Assembly (NCBI GenBank): GCA_003864495.1
Contig: PEDN01001352.1
Location: forward strand, 1,116,001 to 1,180,000
Source: Nemopilema nomurai
Taxonomy: Eukaryota; Cnidaria; Scyphozoa; Rhizostomeae; Rhizostomatidae
Reading direction: 5' to 3'
Length of the DNA stretch: 64,000 bases
The notes under the pieces are model-generated. The model did not search any database. It saw only the letters and a program-made list of their open reading frames with translations, and was not told the origin of the DNA. The position numbers were made by a program, and so were the translations under genes. Positions within the stretch are counted from its first letter, which is position 1. Every line of letters starts with the position of its first letter. Below are positions 60,135 to 64,000 of the stretch, piece after piece.

Positions 60135-64000
<3,866 letters not shown>

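Overview
The window looks like nuclear DNA from an intron-rich, AT-rich metazoan, most probably an anthozoan cnidarian (coral or sea-anemone grade). The evidence is: genes split by GT-AG introns of about 0.1-3 kb; animal-specific families (DCAF5, RMDN, GCHFR, PGGHG, DESI2, EML5/6); a uromodulin-like ZP protein whose N-terminal module (SHFRG, CCW, TGRIN and TGWY motifs) is typical of cnidarian surface proteins; and a transposon protein family that I associate with coral and anemone genomes. Species assignment is inference. Exon borders were set by hand from splice sites, reading phase and family similarity; nearly all phases close exactly. || Layout. 333-479 (-): one WD40 exon of a DCAF5-like gene running off the left edge. 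838-1353 and 2372-2606: two non-autonomous inverted-repeat elements. 3178-8808 (-): RMDN/PTPIP51-like tether protein in 10 exons, with a probable FFAT motif. 9223-11570 (+): GCHFR, the feedback regulator of GTP cyclohydrolase I, head-to-head with RMDN across 414 bp, with a tRNA-derived SINE in intron 1. 13499-25523 (+): long coiled-coil protein of about 28 exons (CCDC175-like). 26666-30063 (-): PGGHG, a GH65 collagen-glycan glucosidase, convergent with the coiled-coil gene. 30182-30575: MITE close upstream of PGGHG. 31126-31370: foldback element with a 16-bp tandem array. 32503-33444 (+): intronless 7TM receptor-like orphan. 34761-38300: about 3.5-kb DNA transposon with about 300-bp inverted ends and a broken transposase-like gene. 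38913-39420: small foldback element and a reverse-transcriptase relic. 41685-46227 (-): DESI2. 46736-47205: second copy of the 30182 MITE. 48354-58310 (-): ZP/D8C transmembrane protein in 10 exons, whose intron 4 carries an 18-copy 74-bp minisatellite built from its own splice donor. 59873-60134 (+): second SINE copy. 62865-63061 (+): first coding exon of an EML5/6-like gene running off the right edge. || The genes do not form a pathway; this is ordinary eukaryotic gene order with independent housekeeping, signalling and surface genes separated by repeats. Shared regulation is plausible only for the RMDN/GCHFR pair. The most unusual structures are the splice-donor minisatellite, the long-TIR transposon with an unclassified transposase-like protein, the MITE pair, and the orphan 7TM gene.
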